Positions 27,422-36,500 of a DNA stretch of 64,000 nt are shown here, piece after piece (within the stretch, counting starts at the first letter, position 1; each line of letters begins with the position of its first letter). The translations under genes and the position numbers were made by a program. Origin of the DNA: Clostridium sp. KNHs214. Its GTDB lineage: Bacteria > Bacillota > Clostridia > Clostridiales > Clostridiaceae. The notes beneath the pieces are model-generated. The model did not search any database. It was not told the origin of the DNA and was given only the letters and a program-made list of their open reading frames with translations. The DNA lies in the NCBI RefSeq assembly GCF_000744935.1, contig NZ_JQMW01000009.1, positions 1,240,001-1,304,000 of the forward strand, given 5' to 3'.

Positions 27422-29119
27422 TTACTTAAAGTTATATTCTGTAACTATCTTTGCTCTTCCTGTTACCTTATCTTGGTAATATTCATAGCAGCAAATTCCT
27501 AGATAAGAACCTGATATATTGATCACATTATCATATCCAATGTTTTGTAGTGCCATTATTGCATTATAGCTTCTTTGGCTTGAGCGGCAATGTAAGTATA
27601 CTGGCTTATCTTTTGGAATTTCATTCAATCTTTCTCTGATTTCACTTAATGGAATATTAACTGCATTTTTAAGATGCCCCGCTTCATATTCATGCTTCTC
27701 TCTTACATCTATGATAAATGCATTACTTTCCACTAGTTCTCTAACCTTTGTTACTGAAACTTGCCTAAACCTACCATATAATAGGTTTAGTCCTACTAAT
27801 GCTGCATGATTCACTACATCCTTGGCAGTTCCAAATAAAGGAGCATAACATAGCTCTAATTCCTTTAAATCTTCTAGCGTTCCACCCATTGTAATCATTG
27901 TAGCAATAACGTCTATTCTCTTATCTACATTTCCTCTTCCTATAGCTTGAGCTCCAAGTATTCTTCCTGTTGGATATTCATATATAAGTTTAAAATGCAT
28001 TGGGTTATTATTTGGCATCAAACCAACTTTATCTCCTGGAATTACATATGCAAAATCGTAAGAAATTCCCGCTGCTTTTGCAGTTTTTTCATTAAATCCT
28101 GTGCATGCAGCTCCTAAATCAAATATTTGGACTACAGAGGAGCCTATTACACCTTTGTTATTGTGAGGAATATTATACATATGATCAGCTGCTGCTCTAG
28201 CTTGTCTTTGAGCAGGACCTGCTAGTGCTAATCTTGAAGGTTTTTGGCTCATACGGTTATAAACCTCTATAGCATCACCTACAGCATATATATTCTTATC
28301 ATTAGTTACATAGTTATGATCAACTTTTATACCTCCAGTTACACCTATTTCAAGTCCAGCTTCTCTAGCTAAACTAGTTTCAGGACAAACGCCAATAGCC
28401 ATTACTACAGCCTTTGCAGGGACATTTTTGCCTGATTGTAACTCTACAGAATCCTCATTTATTTTCTTTACTCCATCACTTAATATAAGATTAACTCCCT
28501 TGTCTATCATCTCTTTGTGAAGTATTTGAGCCATATCATAATCAAAAGGATTCATTATCTGATCTAATGCTTCTATTAAACTTACGTTTTTGCCTGCTAG
28601 ACGTAGGTTCTCCGCTACTTCTACTCCAATAAATCCACCACCAACAACAGCTATATCCTGAATATTATTTTCAATTATACTTCCTTTAAGTTTCTTTATA
28701 TCAACTACATTTCTTACGGTGAAAACATTTGAACCATCTATTCCTTCAATGCTTCTTGGAAGAATTGGGTTAGCCCCTGGAGATAAAACCAATTTGTCAT
28801 AGGACTCTTCATATTCTTCTCCTGTAAGAAGATTTTTCACTACTATTTTCTTTTCTTCTCTCTTTATCTTTATAACTTCACTGTTAACTCTAGCTTCAAT
28901 ATTATATTGCTTTTTAAACTGCTCCGGACACATTAAAACTAAGTCATCACCATTTTCTACCATTCCACTTAAGTGAAATGGTAAAGCACAGTTAGAAAAA
29001 GATACGTGAGGTCCCCTTTCAAACATTATTATTTCTGCTGCTTCATCAATTCTTCTTGCTCTTGCTGCAACTGAAGCTCCTCCAGCTACTCCACCAACAA
29101 TTAAAATTCTCTTACCCAT
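27422..29119 (-). CDS. CoA-disulfide/persulfide reductase with rhodanese domain
   Basis: 565 residues. FAD domain GGVAGGASVAARARR, the conserved active Cys in SFSNCALPFHLSG (about residue 43), an NAD-binding loop VVGGGFIGVEVAENL, and CPETSLA. A C-terminal rhodanese domain (about 465-560) carries HCRSSQRS with its active Cys. Proteins of this layout (CoADR-Rhd, Npsr) reduce CoA persulfide or polysulfide with NAD(P)H and release sulfide. AGGAGG ribosome binding site. It sits between the APC permease and the thiosulfate-type transporter in the sulfur locus. Confidence 0.92.
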   Translation of the reverse strand: MGKRILIVGGVAGGASVAARARRIDEAAEIIMFERGPHVSFSNCALPFHLSGMVENGDDLVLMCPEQFKKQYNIEARVNSEVIKIKREEKKIVVKNLLTGEEYEESYDKLVLSPGANPILPRSIEGIDGSNVFTVRNVVDIKKLKGSIIENNIQDIAVVGGGFIGVEVAENLRLAGKNVSLIEALDQIMNPFDYDMAQILHKEMIDKGVNLILSDGVKKINEDSVELQSGKNVPAKAVVMAIGVCPETSLAREAGLEIGVTGGIKVDHNYVTNDKNIYAVGDAIEVYNRMSQKPSRLALAGPAQRQARAAADHMYNIPHNNKGVIGSSVVQIFDLGAACTGFNEKTAKAAGISYDFAYVIPGDKVGLMPNNNPMHFKLIYEYPTGRILGAQAIGRGNVDKRIDVIATMITMGGTLEDLKELELCYAPLFGTAKDVVNHAALVGLNLLYGRFRQVSVTKVRELVESNAFIIDVREKHEYEAGHLKNAVNIPLSEIRERLNEIPKDKPVYLHCRSSQRSYNAIMALQNIGYDNVINISGSYLGICCYEYYQDKVTGRAKIVTEYNFK

Positions 29120-29224
29120 AATTTAACGCCTCCTATAATTTTAATGAAATTAGCCAATGTAAATGTGCATATGCAAAAGCCATAAATATTTTCCATTGAC
29201 TTTAGATTATAAAGTTTCATCTAT

Positions 29225-29252
29225 ATGTATAGAAACCTAGCAGTCATAGACT
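29225..29252 (-). terminator. Hairpin between transporter and reductase genes
   Basis: On the minus strand TTAGCAGT pairs with ACTGCTAG across a short loop, followed by GTTTCT. The T-tail is weak, so it may be an attenuator or processing site between the two genes. Confidence 0.4.
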
Positions 29253-29293
29253 GCTAAGTTATGTGTTTACAATTTATTTAAATGACTATATTG

Positions 29294-30556
29294 TTACTTG
29301 AACCACTTTCTTGCACACTTATTTCCTACAATACCACCTATAACCATGAAAATTAAGAATATCCAACCGGAAAGTGAGAAGTTTGCAATAGGTGTATATA
29401 ATGCTCCTACGTTACATCCGTTTGCAAATCTAGTACCTAATCCCATAGTGATTCCACCTAATGCAAATAGTACTACTTCCCTTACTGTAATGTGCATCTC
29501 TGACATAAAGGTCTTCATGAACTTACCAGCTGTTAGCAAATATATTGCTGTTCCTAATAGTATTCCAAAATTCTGAACTGAAACCGCATGTTGAAAGAAT
29601 GGTAGAGCGTATGCCTTTGCTGGCATTTTTGTGAAAGCTGCTAATGTTTCTGGTGAAACTCCAAATATCATTAAAAATTTACCAAACCAAATTCCATAAG
29701 GAGTAGATGCTCCCCATCCAGCTTTAGTAACACCCATAAGTAGTGCAAATAATATACTGATAACTACAGCTCCTTGTACTAAAGTCCAAGGTTTAGAAAA
29801 TATTCTATTATAGTTTTCCTTACTTAAGAACTTATATTCCTCAGTGTCGAAAGTTTCATTCTTATCTTGTAATTTTTCCATAGTGTGTCCATTATAAGTG
29901 TTATTCTTCTTACGATTTCTTTCATAAGCATAGGCAATAAATACAACAATTCCACAAAATATAGCTGTTAGTACTAATGCACCTAAATAGCCCTCAAGTC
30001 CATCCCATTTAAATAGGTCAGGCATGAACACACCACCTGCTAATTTTTCACCTACTGGTGTCGAAAACCAAGAGTTCTTAATCCAATCAGCAGTATTTTG
30101 TATAGGGAATCCTAAAAATACACCTAATCCAAAGAATATTAATGTAACAAGTGCCCTAGGTAAACCAGTTACTAGATCTGTAAGTACCCCTGAAGCGCAG
30201 CAGGATGAAAATGACATACCAAATCCAAATAGAATTCCACCAACAATTAAGCCAAAATTAATTGGATTTATCCAAAGATCGTATTTAGTTGGGTCCGCTT
30301 TAAACAAAAATGCGGTAGTTAATAAAGATGTGATAAAGAAAAGAAACATAAGAGTTCTCATTAATTTCGTTGATCCAGTGTTAAATGCACGATTTACACT
30401 GCCTGCAAATCCTGTGTAAGCTCTAGACAAAGCGTAACCAAGTCCTACACCCACTAAAAGTCTAAAAAATAGCATGTCCGTTTTTAAAAATGTCTTACCT
30501 AAAATTAATACTAATAAAATTCCTATAAATCCTAAAATTTGTTCAGTCTTCTTCAT
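29294..30556 (-). CDS. Fused YeeE/YedE (TsuA-type) sulfur transporter
   Basis: 420 residues with about ten or more helices, formed by two YeeE/YedE (DUF395) halves. The first half holds FSSCCASGVLTD (about 116) and the second NGCNVGALYTP (about 385), the conserved Cys that pass thiosulfate through TsuA. A charged linker (about 215-245) separates them. Other family members are linked to selenium. AAGGAGG ribosome binding site. Probably the first gene of a set with the persulfide reductase, and divergent from the LysR gene. Confidence 0.88.
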   Translation of the reverse strand: MKKTEQILGFIGILLVLILGKTFLKTDMLFFRLLVGVGLGYALSRAYTGFAGSVNRAFNTGSTKLMRTLMFLFFITSLLTTAFLFKADPTKYDLWINPINFGLIVGGILFGFGMSFSSCCASGVLTDLVTGLPRALVTLIFFGLGVFLGFPIQNTADWIKNSWFSTPVGEKLAGGVFMPDLFKWDGLEGYLGALVLTAIFCGIVVFIAYAYERNRKKNNTYNGHTMEKLQDKNETFDTEEYKFLSKENYNRIFSKPWTLVQGAVVISILFALLMGVTKAGWGASTPYGIWFGKFLMIFGVSPETLAAFTKMPAKAYALPFFQHAVSVQNFGILLGTAIYLLTAGKFMKTFMSEMHITVREVVLFALGGITMGLGTRFANGCNVGALYTPIANFSLSGWIFLIFMVIGGIVGNKCARKWFK

Positions 30557-31089
30557 TTTTTTCCTCCTTATTCTTTAAATTATTTATGTTGTGTGATTTT
30601 TTTAACGGATATTAACATAACATAATTGTACTCTGCTCACTTAACCTAAAAGATATTACAAATATGTTAACTAATCTAGTCAATTTAGTCACCTAATACT
30701 TGGATAATAAAATAAATTTATGTATATTTTTATAAATTTGAACTGCGCAATTTTGTTTGTTAATTATCTATCAAAATTATATTACATATTATTCATGTTT
30801 CATAGAAAGTAAATGCTATATACTATAACACTTTCCTTTAGGTACATGAAAAGAAATAACAAGTCAAAGATGCTGGTATATTTTGTGTCAGACAAGGAAG
30901 CAGGTTCCGCCTTTAGATTACTATCGGCGGAACCTGCTGACGCAGTATGACGCAAAGTAGACTAGCATACTGACTTGTTATTTATTTGAATGTGCCTTAG
31001 CTAAATACAAAATGGACTAACTTGAATAAATATATTTATTTCTGTACAATAATAGGGTAGATGTATAACTATTTTTAGGATGTGATTTT
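30557..31089. other. Divergent intergenic region of the sulfur locus
   Basis: 533 bp with no gene. It must contain the promoters of the transporter (-) and LysR (+) genes and most likely the LysR binding site. Family B copy 2 (30840-30997) sits between, about 90 bp before the LysR start. I could not pick out a convincing T-N11-A site. Confidence 0.5.
30840..30997 (+). repeat. Family B palindromic repeat, copy 2
   Basis: 158 bp. Differs from the other copies at its tip, where GCAGGTTCCGCC and GGCGGAACCTGC pair perfectly; other copies pair through G-U and one mismatch. The outer arms are the same as in copy 1. Confidence 0.85.
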
Positions 31090-31980
31090 ATGAATCTTGA
31101 ATACCTTCAATCATTTTATATGACAGTAAAACATAATAGTATTTCAAAAGCTGCTCAAATTCTTCACCTTACCCAACCTGGACTCAGTGGACAGCTTAAA
31201 AGTTTAGAAAATGAACTAGGTGTAAGTCTTTTAAACCGAAGTAACAAAGGTGTTGAGCTAACAGAAGAAGGAAAGGTTGTATTTAACTATGCAGACACTC
31301 TACTTTCTATCCAAGGAAATATTAAGAGAGATTTGATAAATTTGCATCAAGACCGACCAAAGTTAATGATTGGTGCTTGCAAAAGTGTAGGAGAATATGC
31401 TCTACCTTGTAGTATTTTTACTTTTAAACACTTACACGAAGAAGTGGATATTCGTATGGAAGTAATAAATTCAACTGAAGTTATCCAAAAGCTGCAAGAA
31501 CATACAATTAACATTGGAATCATCCAACACGCTCCCAAAATAGATGGTATCGTTACTCAGCCTATTATCTCAGATGAACTTCTCTTGGTGGGAAATAGTA
31601 ATAATTCACCTAAAAAAATTTCTAAAGAAGAATTGAAAGAGATTCCCTTAATTTTACGTGAAAATACTTCTGGCACTAGATATGTGATTGAAAAATCATT
31701 AAAAGAAAATAAAATAAATGTAGAAGATTTAAATGTGATTTATGATTTAAACTCTCCAGAAGCCATTAAATCTTCTATACTTTCAGGAAAAGGTTTTTCA
31801 TTTTTACCCAAGTTAGCAGTTGCTCAAGAACTAAAAAAACACACAATTGAAACAGTTCAGGTAGATGATTTAAGAATTTCTTTTAGCTATTACATAGCTT
31901 CAAGAAAAAAATATACCTTTACAGAATACGAGCAAATGTTTGTAGATTTTATAATTTCCAATAAGCGAGGTTTTTGTTAA
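31090..31980 (+). CDS. LysR-family regulator of the sulfur locus
   Basis: 296 residues. The winged HTH is at residues 1-60 (YLQSFYMTVKHNSISKAAQI, then LHLTQPGLSGQLKSLENELG) with a periplasmic-binding-like effector domain from about 90. It resembles CysB/CysL-type regulators. Divergent orientation to the TsuA-like gene suggests that it activates the sulfur genes in response to a sulfur metabolite, but the effector is unknown. The ribosome binding site is AGGATGTG. Confidence 0.88.
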   Translation: MNLEYLQSFYMTVKHNSISKAAQILHLTQPGLSGQLKSLENELGVSLLNRSNKGVELTEEGKVVFNYADTLLSIQGNIKRDLINLHQDRPKLMIGACKSVGEYALPCSIFTFKHLHEEVDIRMEVINSTEVIQKLQEHTINIGIIQHAPKIDGIVTQPIISDELLLVGNSNNSPKKISKEELKEIPLILRENTSGTRYVIEKSLKENKINVEDLNVIYDLNSPEAIKSSILSGKGFSFLPKLAVAQELKKHTIETVQVDDLRISFSYYIASRKKYTFTEYEQMFVDFIISNKRGFC

Positions 31981-32173
31981 AACCTAGTCCACCTCAATGC
32001 TTAAGTGGTTATAATTTAGTTGCCGCCTGTATTCAGTTCCTAGGTTCTAGATACTGGATTCTAAAAAGAATGTCTAATGGACTATATTAGTAATATAACC
32101 TAACACCTAAAACCTAGGAATTAGTACATAACTAAAGACCATTAAAAATAATATATTAAATAATTTTTCTCAT

Positions 32174-32704
32174 TTATATAAAAAATCGAATTAAAATCTT
32201 AACTCCTACCCATGTACCAATTATAACAAAAATTCCAAAAACCCAAGCATGTAAGGAAAAGGATGGTATTCCACTAAAAAAAGCTCCAATATTGCAGCCA
32301 ACAGCAAGCCTAGTTCCATATCCCATCATAATCCCTCCTATAAGGGCAAATATAAGCTGCTTTTTACTCTTTATTTTCTTCCATTTGAATTGTGAAGCTA
32401 ATAATGTTGCAACTAGAGATCCTATAACTACACCTATATTCAAAATTGTATATTGGTTAATAAATACATTTTCATGCAAAATCACAGGAGAATAATAGGA
32501 CTTGAAATGGCTAAAATACTGCCAGTTCAATGGATTTAATCCAACCCATTGTAATACACCAACTCCCCATAGCAAAAAACCGCTAGTTATTTGCCAACTC
32601 ACTCCAGTTAAAGCTAGTAAAATCACATTCATTATTCCTAATAATATTCCTCCTACCCAATGAGGCCAAGGTTTTTTAAGATATTTGCTTATAGACTTCA
32701 TCAT
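32174..32704 (-). CDS. YeeE/YedE half-transporter (C-terminal-half type)
   Basis: 176 residues, about four or five helices. AVGCNIGAFFSGIPSFSLHAW matches the second half of the fused transporter at 29294-30556 (NGCNVGALY). Together with the 229-residue protein encoded at 32962-33651 it makes up one full TsuA/YedE-like transporter, split in two. Ribosome binding site GGAGAG. It lies 9 bp after the TusA gene, so the three genes form one operon. Confidence 0.85.
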   Translation of the reverse strand: MMKSISKYLKKPWPHWVGGILLGIMNVILLALTGVSWQITSGFLLWGVGVLQWVGLNPLNWQYFSHFKSYYSPVILHENVFINQYTILNIGVVIGSLVATLLASQFKWKKIKSKKQLIFALIGGIMMGYGTRLAVGCNIGAFFSGIPSFSLHAWVFGIFVIIGTWVGVKILIRFFI

Positions 32705-32713
32705 ATATCTCTC

Positions 32714-32947
32714 CTATTTTTCTTTTGGCTTTTGAATATACACTTCCCATTCTCCTGCACCCAGCTCAAGAAGCTTTACAGGATATTTTTTTTCTGTTGC
32801 CCATTTCTCTATATCAATGGCCACACAACTATGATCAGAACTAAGAATCAAAATATCTCCTGGTCCCATTGTCTTAAGTTCCTTCATAGCCCGTAGCAAG
32901 GGTACTGGACATAATTCACTTAAACAATCTAGTTTTCTTACGGTCAT
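32714..32947 (-). CDS. TusA-like sulfur carrier protein
   Basis: About 77 residues. The N-terminal KLDCLSELCPVPLLRAMKEL holds the CPxP motif with the sulfur-carrying Cys, then the usual beta-alpha-beta-alpha-beta fold. An additional Cys lies three residues earlier (DCLSELC). TusA/YedF proteins carry persulfide sulfur (or selenium) between enzymes. ATG 32947 is chosen because GGAGG is 7 bp upstream; the ATG at 32962 overlaps the previous stop. It sits between the two transporter halves, which fits direct handover of imported sulfur. Confidence 0.9.
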   Translation of the reverse strand: MTVRKLDCLSELCPVPLLRAMKELKTMGPGDILILSSDHSCVAIDIEKWATEKKYPVKLLELGAGEWEVYIQKPKEK

Positions 32948-32961
32948 ATGAAATTCCTCCA

Positions 32962-33651
32962 TTACAATTCTTTAAAACGTCTATTTTCATACCATACTGC
33001 CAATTTATATAAAATCATCAATACTATCATCTGCAATAAAACAACAATTTTTAAATCTAAGTACTCAGAAAAATAAATTGTCTTTGCATTTTTAATAAAA
33101 TGCTCATACCAGAAAGAATAATCTTTTGCCCCTAGCAAGGTTCCAATTATAAAGCCTATAAGAACAACCCAATGAAGGGCATGTCCTTCACCAATTCTCA
33201 TAAGTACACCCGAAGCACATCCTCCTGCTAAAACCATTCCTATACCAAATATAAATGCACCAATCATTACATGAACGCCTACAGAACTAACAGCTCCTGG
33301 AATCATTTCATAATTAGCACCTTTGCTATGAATATACCTGGATTGTATTACAGCAAAACCAATAGTACTTACCATCATAGATAATATCATACCTCTTAGC
33401 ACCCTAGTACTACCCGTAATAAAAGGATCCCTAAATGCTGCGGTGAAACAAAATCGTGAATACCTTAAAATTATACCGATTATAATTCCAACACTTAAAA
33501 ATGTCACATATCTAGGCTGCTTTTGCCAAAATATAATGCAAAGCATAAATGCAATTAAAATGAGCATAATCCCATAGGGAATCTGACTCTTTTCCTTTCT
33601 TACTTGTGACTGACGCTGTTTTACCAACTCATCTATTTCATTTGAAAACAT
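32962..33651 (-). CDS. YeeE/YedE half-transporter (N-terminal-half type)
   Basis: 229 residues with about five or six helices after a charged cytoplasmic start (about 1-22). YSRFCFTAAFRDP and AGGCASGVLMR hold the conserved Cys of the first YeeE/YedE half. First gene of a three-gene operon (half, TusA, half). Ribosome binding site AGGG before ATG 33651. In many genomes YedE with YedF is linked to selenium metabolism; here the neighbours favour thiosulfate or sulfide handling. Confidence 0.85.
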   Translation of the reverse strand: MFSNEIDELVKQRQSQVRKEKSQIPYGIMLILIAFMLCIIFWQKQPRYVTFLSVGIIIGIILRYSRFCFTAAFRDPFITGSTRVLRGMILSMMVSTIGFAVIQSRYIHSKGANYEMIPGAVSSVGVHVMIGAFIFGIGMVLAGGCASGVLMRIGEGHALHWVVLIGFIIGTLLGAKDYSFWYEHFIKNAKTIYFSEYLDLKIVVLLQMIVLMILYKLAVWYENRRFKEL

Positions 33652-33817
33652 ATTATCATCCCTCTAAACAACTCTAATATTTTTACTTTCATAATTATAT
33701 ACTATATGTACATTACAATCAATGACATATAATGGTCACCCTAAGCTGCTCCACGTATTTAAAGCATTGGTCATATTTGAATTTAGTAGCTATATATTCA
33801 TTCTTTATACCTACCTG

Positions 33818-33853
33818 CAAAAAATAAAAAAGAATCGATCTAAATCGATTCTT
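33818..33853 (-). terminator. Terminator of the chemoreceptor gene
   Basis: AGAATCGAT and ATCGATTCT pair across a 4-nt loop, followed on the minus strand by TTTTTTATTTTTT. Confidence 0.85.
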
Positions 33854-33883
33854 AATTTTACAGTATACTAATTAGCAATTCTA

Positions 33884-34915
33884 TTATTTTTGTTTTGCCA
33901 TATCATTAAGTTCATTAGTTAATGCTAGTAGCTCTTCAATACTTGCAGTTGTTTGTTGTATTGCCGCTGATTGTTGTTCAGTATTAATCATTGTTGATTC
34001 TGAAGCTTCTAAAGTTTTTTGAACTGAACTTTCAATATGAGCTGTTAACTTTACTATTTGCATTGCTGTTTCCTTTGAACTTTCTGAAAGCGTTCTGATT
34101 TCTGTAGCAACAACTCCAAAACCTCTTCCAGCTTCTCCAGCCCTTGCAGCTTCTATAGCTGCATTTAATCCAAGCATTTTAGTGGCATCGGCAATACTTT
34201 TAATTGAATCTAATATTTCATTAATTTTTTCTGATATATTTTTAACATTTACAATTTCCTTGTTAAGTGTTTCTTGATTATTGGTAATAGTTACTGAAGA
34301 GGAAGCAAGTTCTTCCATTGTGGCTGAAATTTGGGAAAAGCTTTCCACCAAATCGTTACTTGTGTTCTTTAATTTAAGCTGTTGATATCCAACTTTAGAC
34401 AGAGCATTTGCTACTATAAAAAGCACTTCGGCAGCAGCTCTAATATTTTTTTCTGTTGATATTTTTACTTTATTAGCAGCTTGTATGTAACCATCTTCAT
34501 CTACGCCAATTTCCCTTGCGGTTTTTCTAAAACCATCCTCTTGGGGTTTTGATGTAAGTATTTGTCCTCCAAGTATTGTTCCAATTTGCGTTCCATCTAC
34601 AATAATAGGTGCTGCAAAATCTATAAGTCCCGCATGACATGTATATACATATGGTCTTCCAGTCTTTGCAGCTTCTTCTCCTCCCTTTCTATGAGATTGA
34701 GCACATCTATCATCTCCTGCTTTTGTTGAATGAGTATAATCCATACAGAAACTAGTATAGGAGCTTGGCCTTGTAACAGGGTTTCCTTCCATATCTACCG
34801 TAACACTTGCTAAATCCATACTTTGGGCAAAATTATCTTGAAATTTTTGAAGCAGTTCTATATCCAAAACATCTTTTAACTGAATTTTGGATAAGTAAAT
34901 ATCATTCTTTCCCAT
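33884..34915 (-). CDS. Soluble PocR-domain methyl-accepting chemotaxis protein
   Basis: 343 residues, no membrane helix. Residues about 15-175 form a PocR-type sensory domain with conserved Cys ([29 protein letters not shown]). The rest is a short MCP signalling coiled coil with the tip [20 protein letters not shown] then [14 protein letters not shown], which binds CheA/CheW. PocR domains sense small hydrocarbon derivatives and are sometimes redox-sensitive through Cys. As a cytoplasmic receptor it may report on metabolism. Its own terminator makes it a single-gene unit. Confidence 0.9.
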   Translation of the reverse strand: MGKNDIYLSKIQLKDVLDIELLQKFQDNFAQSMDLASVTVDMEGNPVTRPSSYTSFCMDYTHSTKAGDDRCAQSHRKGGEEAAKTGRPYVYTCHAGLIDFAAPIIVDGTQIGTILGGQILTSKPQEDGFRKTAREIGVDEDGYIQAANKVKISTEKNIRAAAEVLFIVANALSKVGYQQLKLKNTSNDLVESFSQISATMEELASSSVTITNNQETLNKEIVNVKNISEKINEILDSIKSIADATKMLGLNAAIEAARAGEAGRGFGVVATEIRTLSESSKETAMQIVKLTAHIESSVQKTLEASESTMINTEQQSAAIQQTTASIEELLALTNELNDMAKQK

Positions 34916-35087
34916 TATTGTTCCCCCTTAACCCAATGTCATTTTTATATATTTTTCGACTCCTTTATGAAATTTATTTTATCATATACTTTTCTAAATC
35001 ACAATATTTTCTGATAATTTGTTTTTTGCATTGTTACATAAATTTTCAAATTGCTATATGCTACTTTATTTTGTAGAAATTTTGCAG

Positions 35088-35125
35088 AAAAAACCCTATT
35101 AAACTTTGTTGTTTAACAGGGTTTT
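35088..35125 (-). terminator. Terminator of the aspA-malic enzyme operon
   Basis: AACCCTGTTAAAC and GTTTAATAGGGTT (minus strand, one G-U pair) with TTTTTT after. The plus-strand side also ends in TTTTT. The wider spacer 34916-35240 holds nothing else besides the chemoreceptor's presumed promoter. Confidence 0.8.
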
Positions 35126-35240
35126 TCCTTTACTAGACATTAATCATGGATACTCTTATTAAATTATATTTTTGTATGAACGTGTTTTTAGTTTTTTATC
35201 TTAGATGTTTTAACAAACATATTTTTATATGCTAAGAAAG

Positions 35241-36473
35241 TTAAATACCTAGTATCTTCTTTGTATGTTCTTCTACCATTTCAGGAGTAACATCTTTTCT
35301 TCTTGCAACACCTGTATCTATAGCTGCCTTTGCAACACCGGCTGCTACCTTTGGTGCTATTCTCAAATCAAATGCCTCAGGAATAACGTAATTTGGATCT
35401 AACTTTTCTTCTCCTACTAATCCTGCTATAGCATAAGCTGCTGCCATTTTCATTTCATCATTTATCTCGGAAGCTTGTACATCAAGAGCTCCTCTAAATA
35501 TTCCTGGAAATGCTACTACATTATTAACCTGATTAGGGAAATCTGATCTTCCTGTACACACTACTTTAGCTCCTGCTTCTATAGCATCTTTTGGTAGTAT
35601 CTCTGGGTTAGGATTTGCCATAGCCATGATAATAGCATCTTTATTCATAGATTTAACCATTTCTTTAGTTACACAATTTGCAACAGATACTCCTAAGAAT
35701 ACATCTGCTCCCTTTAACACTTCAGCTAAATTTCCTTTCACTGAATTCTTATTTGTTATATTAGCCATCTCATCTTTATATTTATTCATTCCTTCTGGTC
35801 TTCCCTTATATATTGCACCCTTGGAATCGCATAATATAACATCTTTTGCTCCCATTTTTAAAATTAATTTTGTGATAGCTGTTCCCGCAGCACCTGCTCC
35901 ATTTACTACTACAGTTATATCTTCAAACTTCTTATTTACAACCTTTAAGGCATTTATAATGCACGCAGTTGAAACCACTGCAGTACCATGCTGATCATCA
36001 TGAAATATAGGAATATTTGATATTTTCTTAAGTCTTTCCTCTATTTCAAAACATTCTGGAGCTTTAATATCTTCTAAATTCACTCCTCCAAAACCAGGTT
36101 CCATAAGTTTTACAGTTTCTACAATTTTATTTACATCCTTTGTATCTAAACATATTGGGAAAGCATCTACTCCTCCGAAAGCCTTAAATAAAACTGCTTT
36201 TCCTTCCATGACTGGAAGTCCTGCCCCTGCTCCTATATCGCCAAGCCCTAATACTGCTGTGCCATTAGTTACTACAGCTACCATATTTCCTTTAGCTGTA
36301 TACTCATATATATCTTCTGGGTTTTTATTGATTTCCAAACAAGGTTCAGCTACTCCTGGCGTATATGCCATAGTTAAATCTTCATTACTTTTAACAGGTA
36401 CCTTACATTTAAGTTCAATTTTACCTCTATAATCTTTATGAAATTTTAGTGCTCTTTCTTTTAAATTTCCCAT
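35241..36473 (-). CDS. NAD(P)-dependent malic enzyme
   Basis: 410 residues, the short bacterial form. The malate and metal site includes LTMAYTPGVAEPC (Tyr), GFGGVNLEDIKAPECFEIE and IPIFHDDQHGTAV; the nucleotide loop is VVNGAGAAGTAITKL. It converts malate to pyruvate and CO2. The start has AAGGAGG. It lies 28 bp after aspA in one operon, so aspartate carbon could go to fumarate, malate and pyruvate. A fumarase is not in the window. Confidence 0.93.
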   Translation of the reverse strand: MGNLKERALKFHKDYRGKIELKCKVPVKSNEDLTMAYTPGVAEPCLEINKNPEDIYEYTAKGNMVAVVTNGTAVLGLGDIGAGAGLPVMEGKAVLFKAFGGVDAFPICLDTKDVNKIVETVKLMEPGFGGVNLEDIKAPECFEIEERLKKISNIPIFHDDQHGTAVVSTACIINALKVVNKKFEDITVVVNGAGAAGTAITKLILKMGAKDVILCDSKGAIYKGRPEGMNKYKDEMANITNKNSVKGNLAEVLKGADVFLGVSVANCVTKEMVKSMNKDAIIMAMANPNPEILPKDAIEAGAKVVCTGRSDFPNQVNNVVAFPGIFRGALDVQASEINDEMKMAAAYAIAGLVGEEKLDPNYVIPEAFDLRIAPKVAAGVAKAAIDTGVARRKDVTPEMVEEHTKKILGI

Positions 36474-36500
36474 TATATAACCCTCCTTGTATACTATGCT

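Noticed and set aside
29298-30419. Plus-strand frames opposite the TsuA-like gene
   Set aside because: Pro/Asn-rich antisense shadows of a membrane protein gene, without ribosome binding sites.
30557-30840. A LysR operator (T-N11-A) in the divergent region
   Set aside because: The AT-rich sequence offers many weak matches and none stands out.
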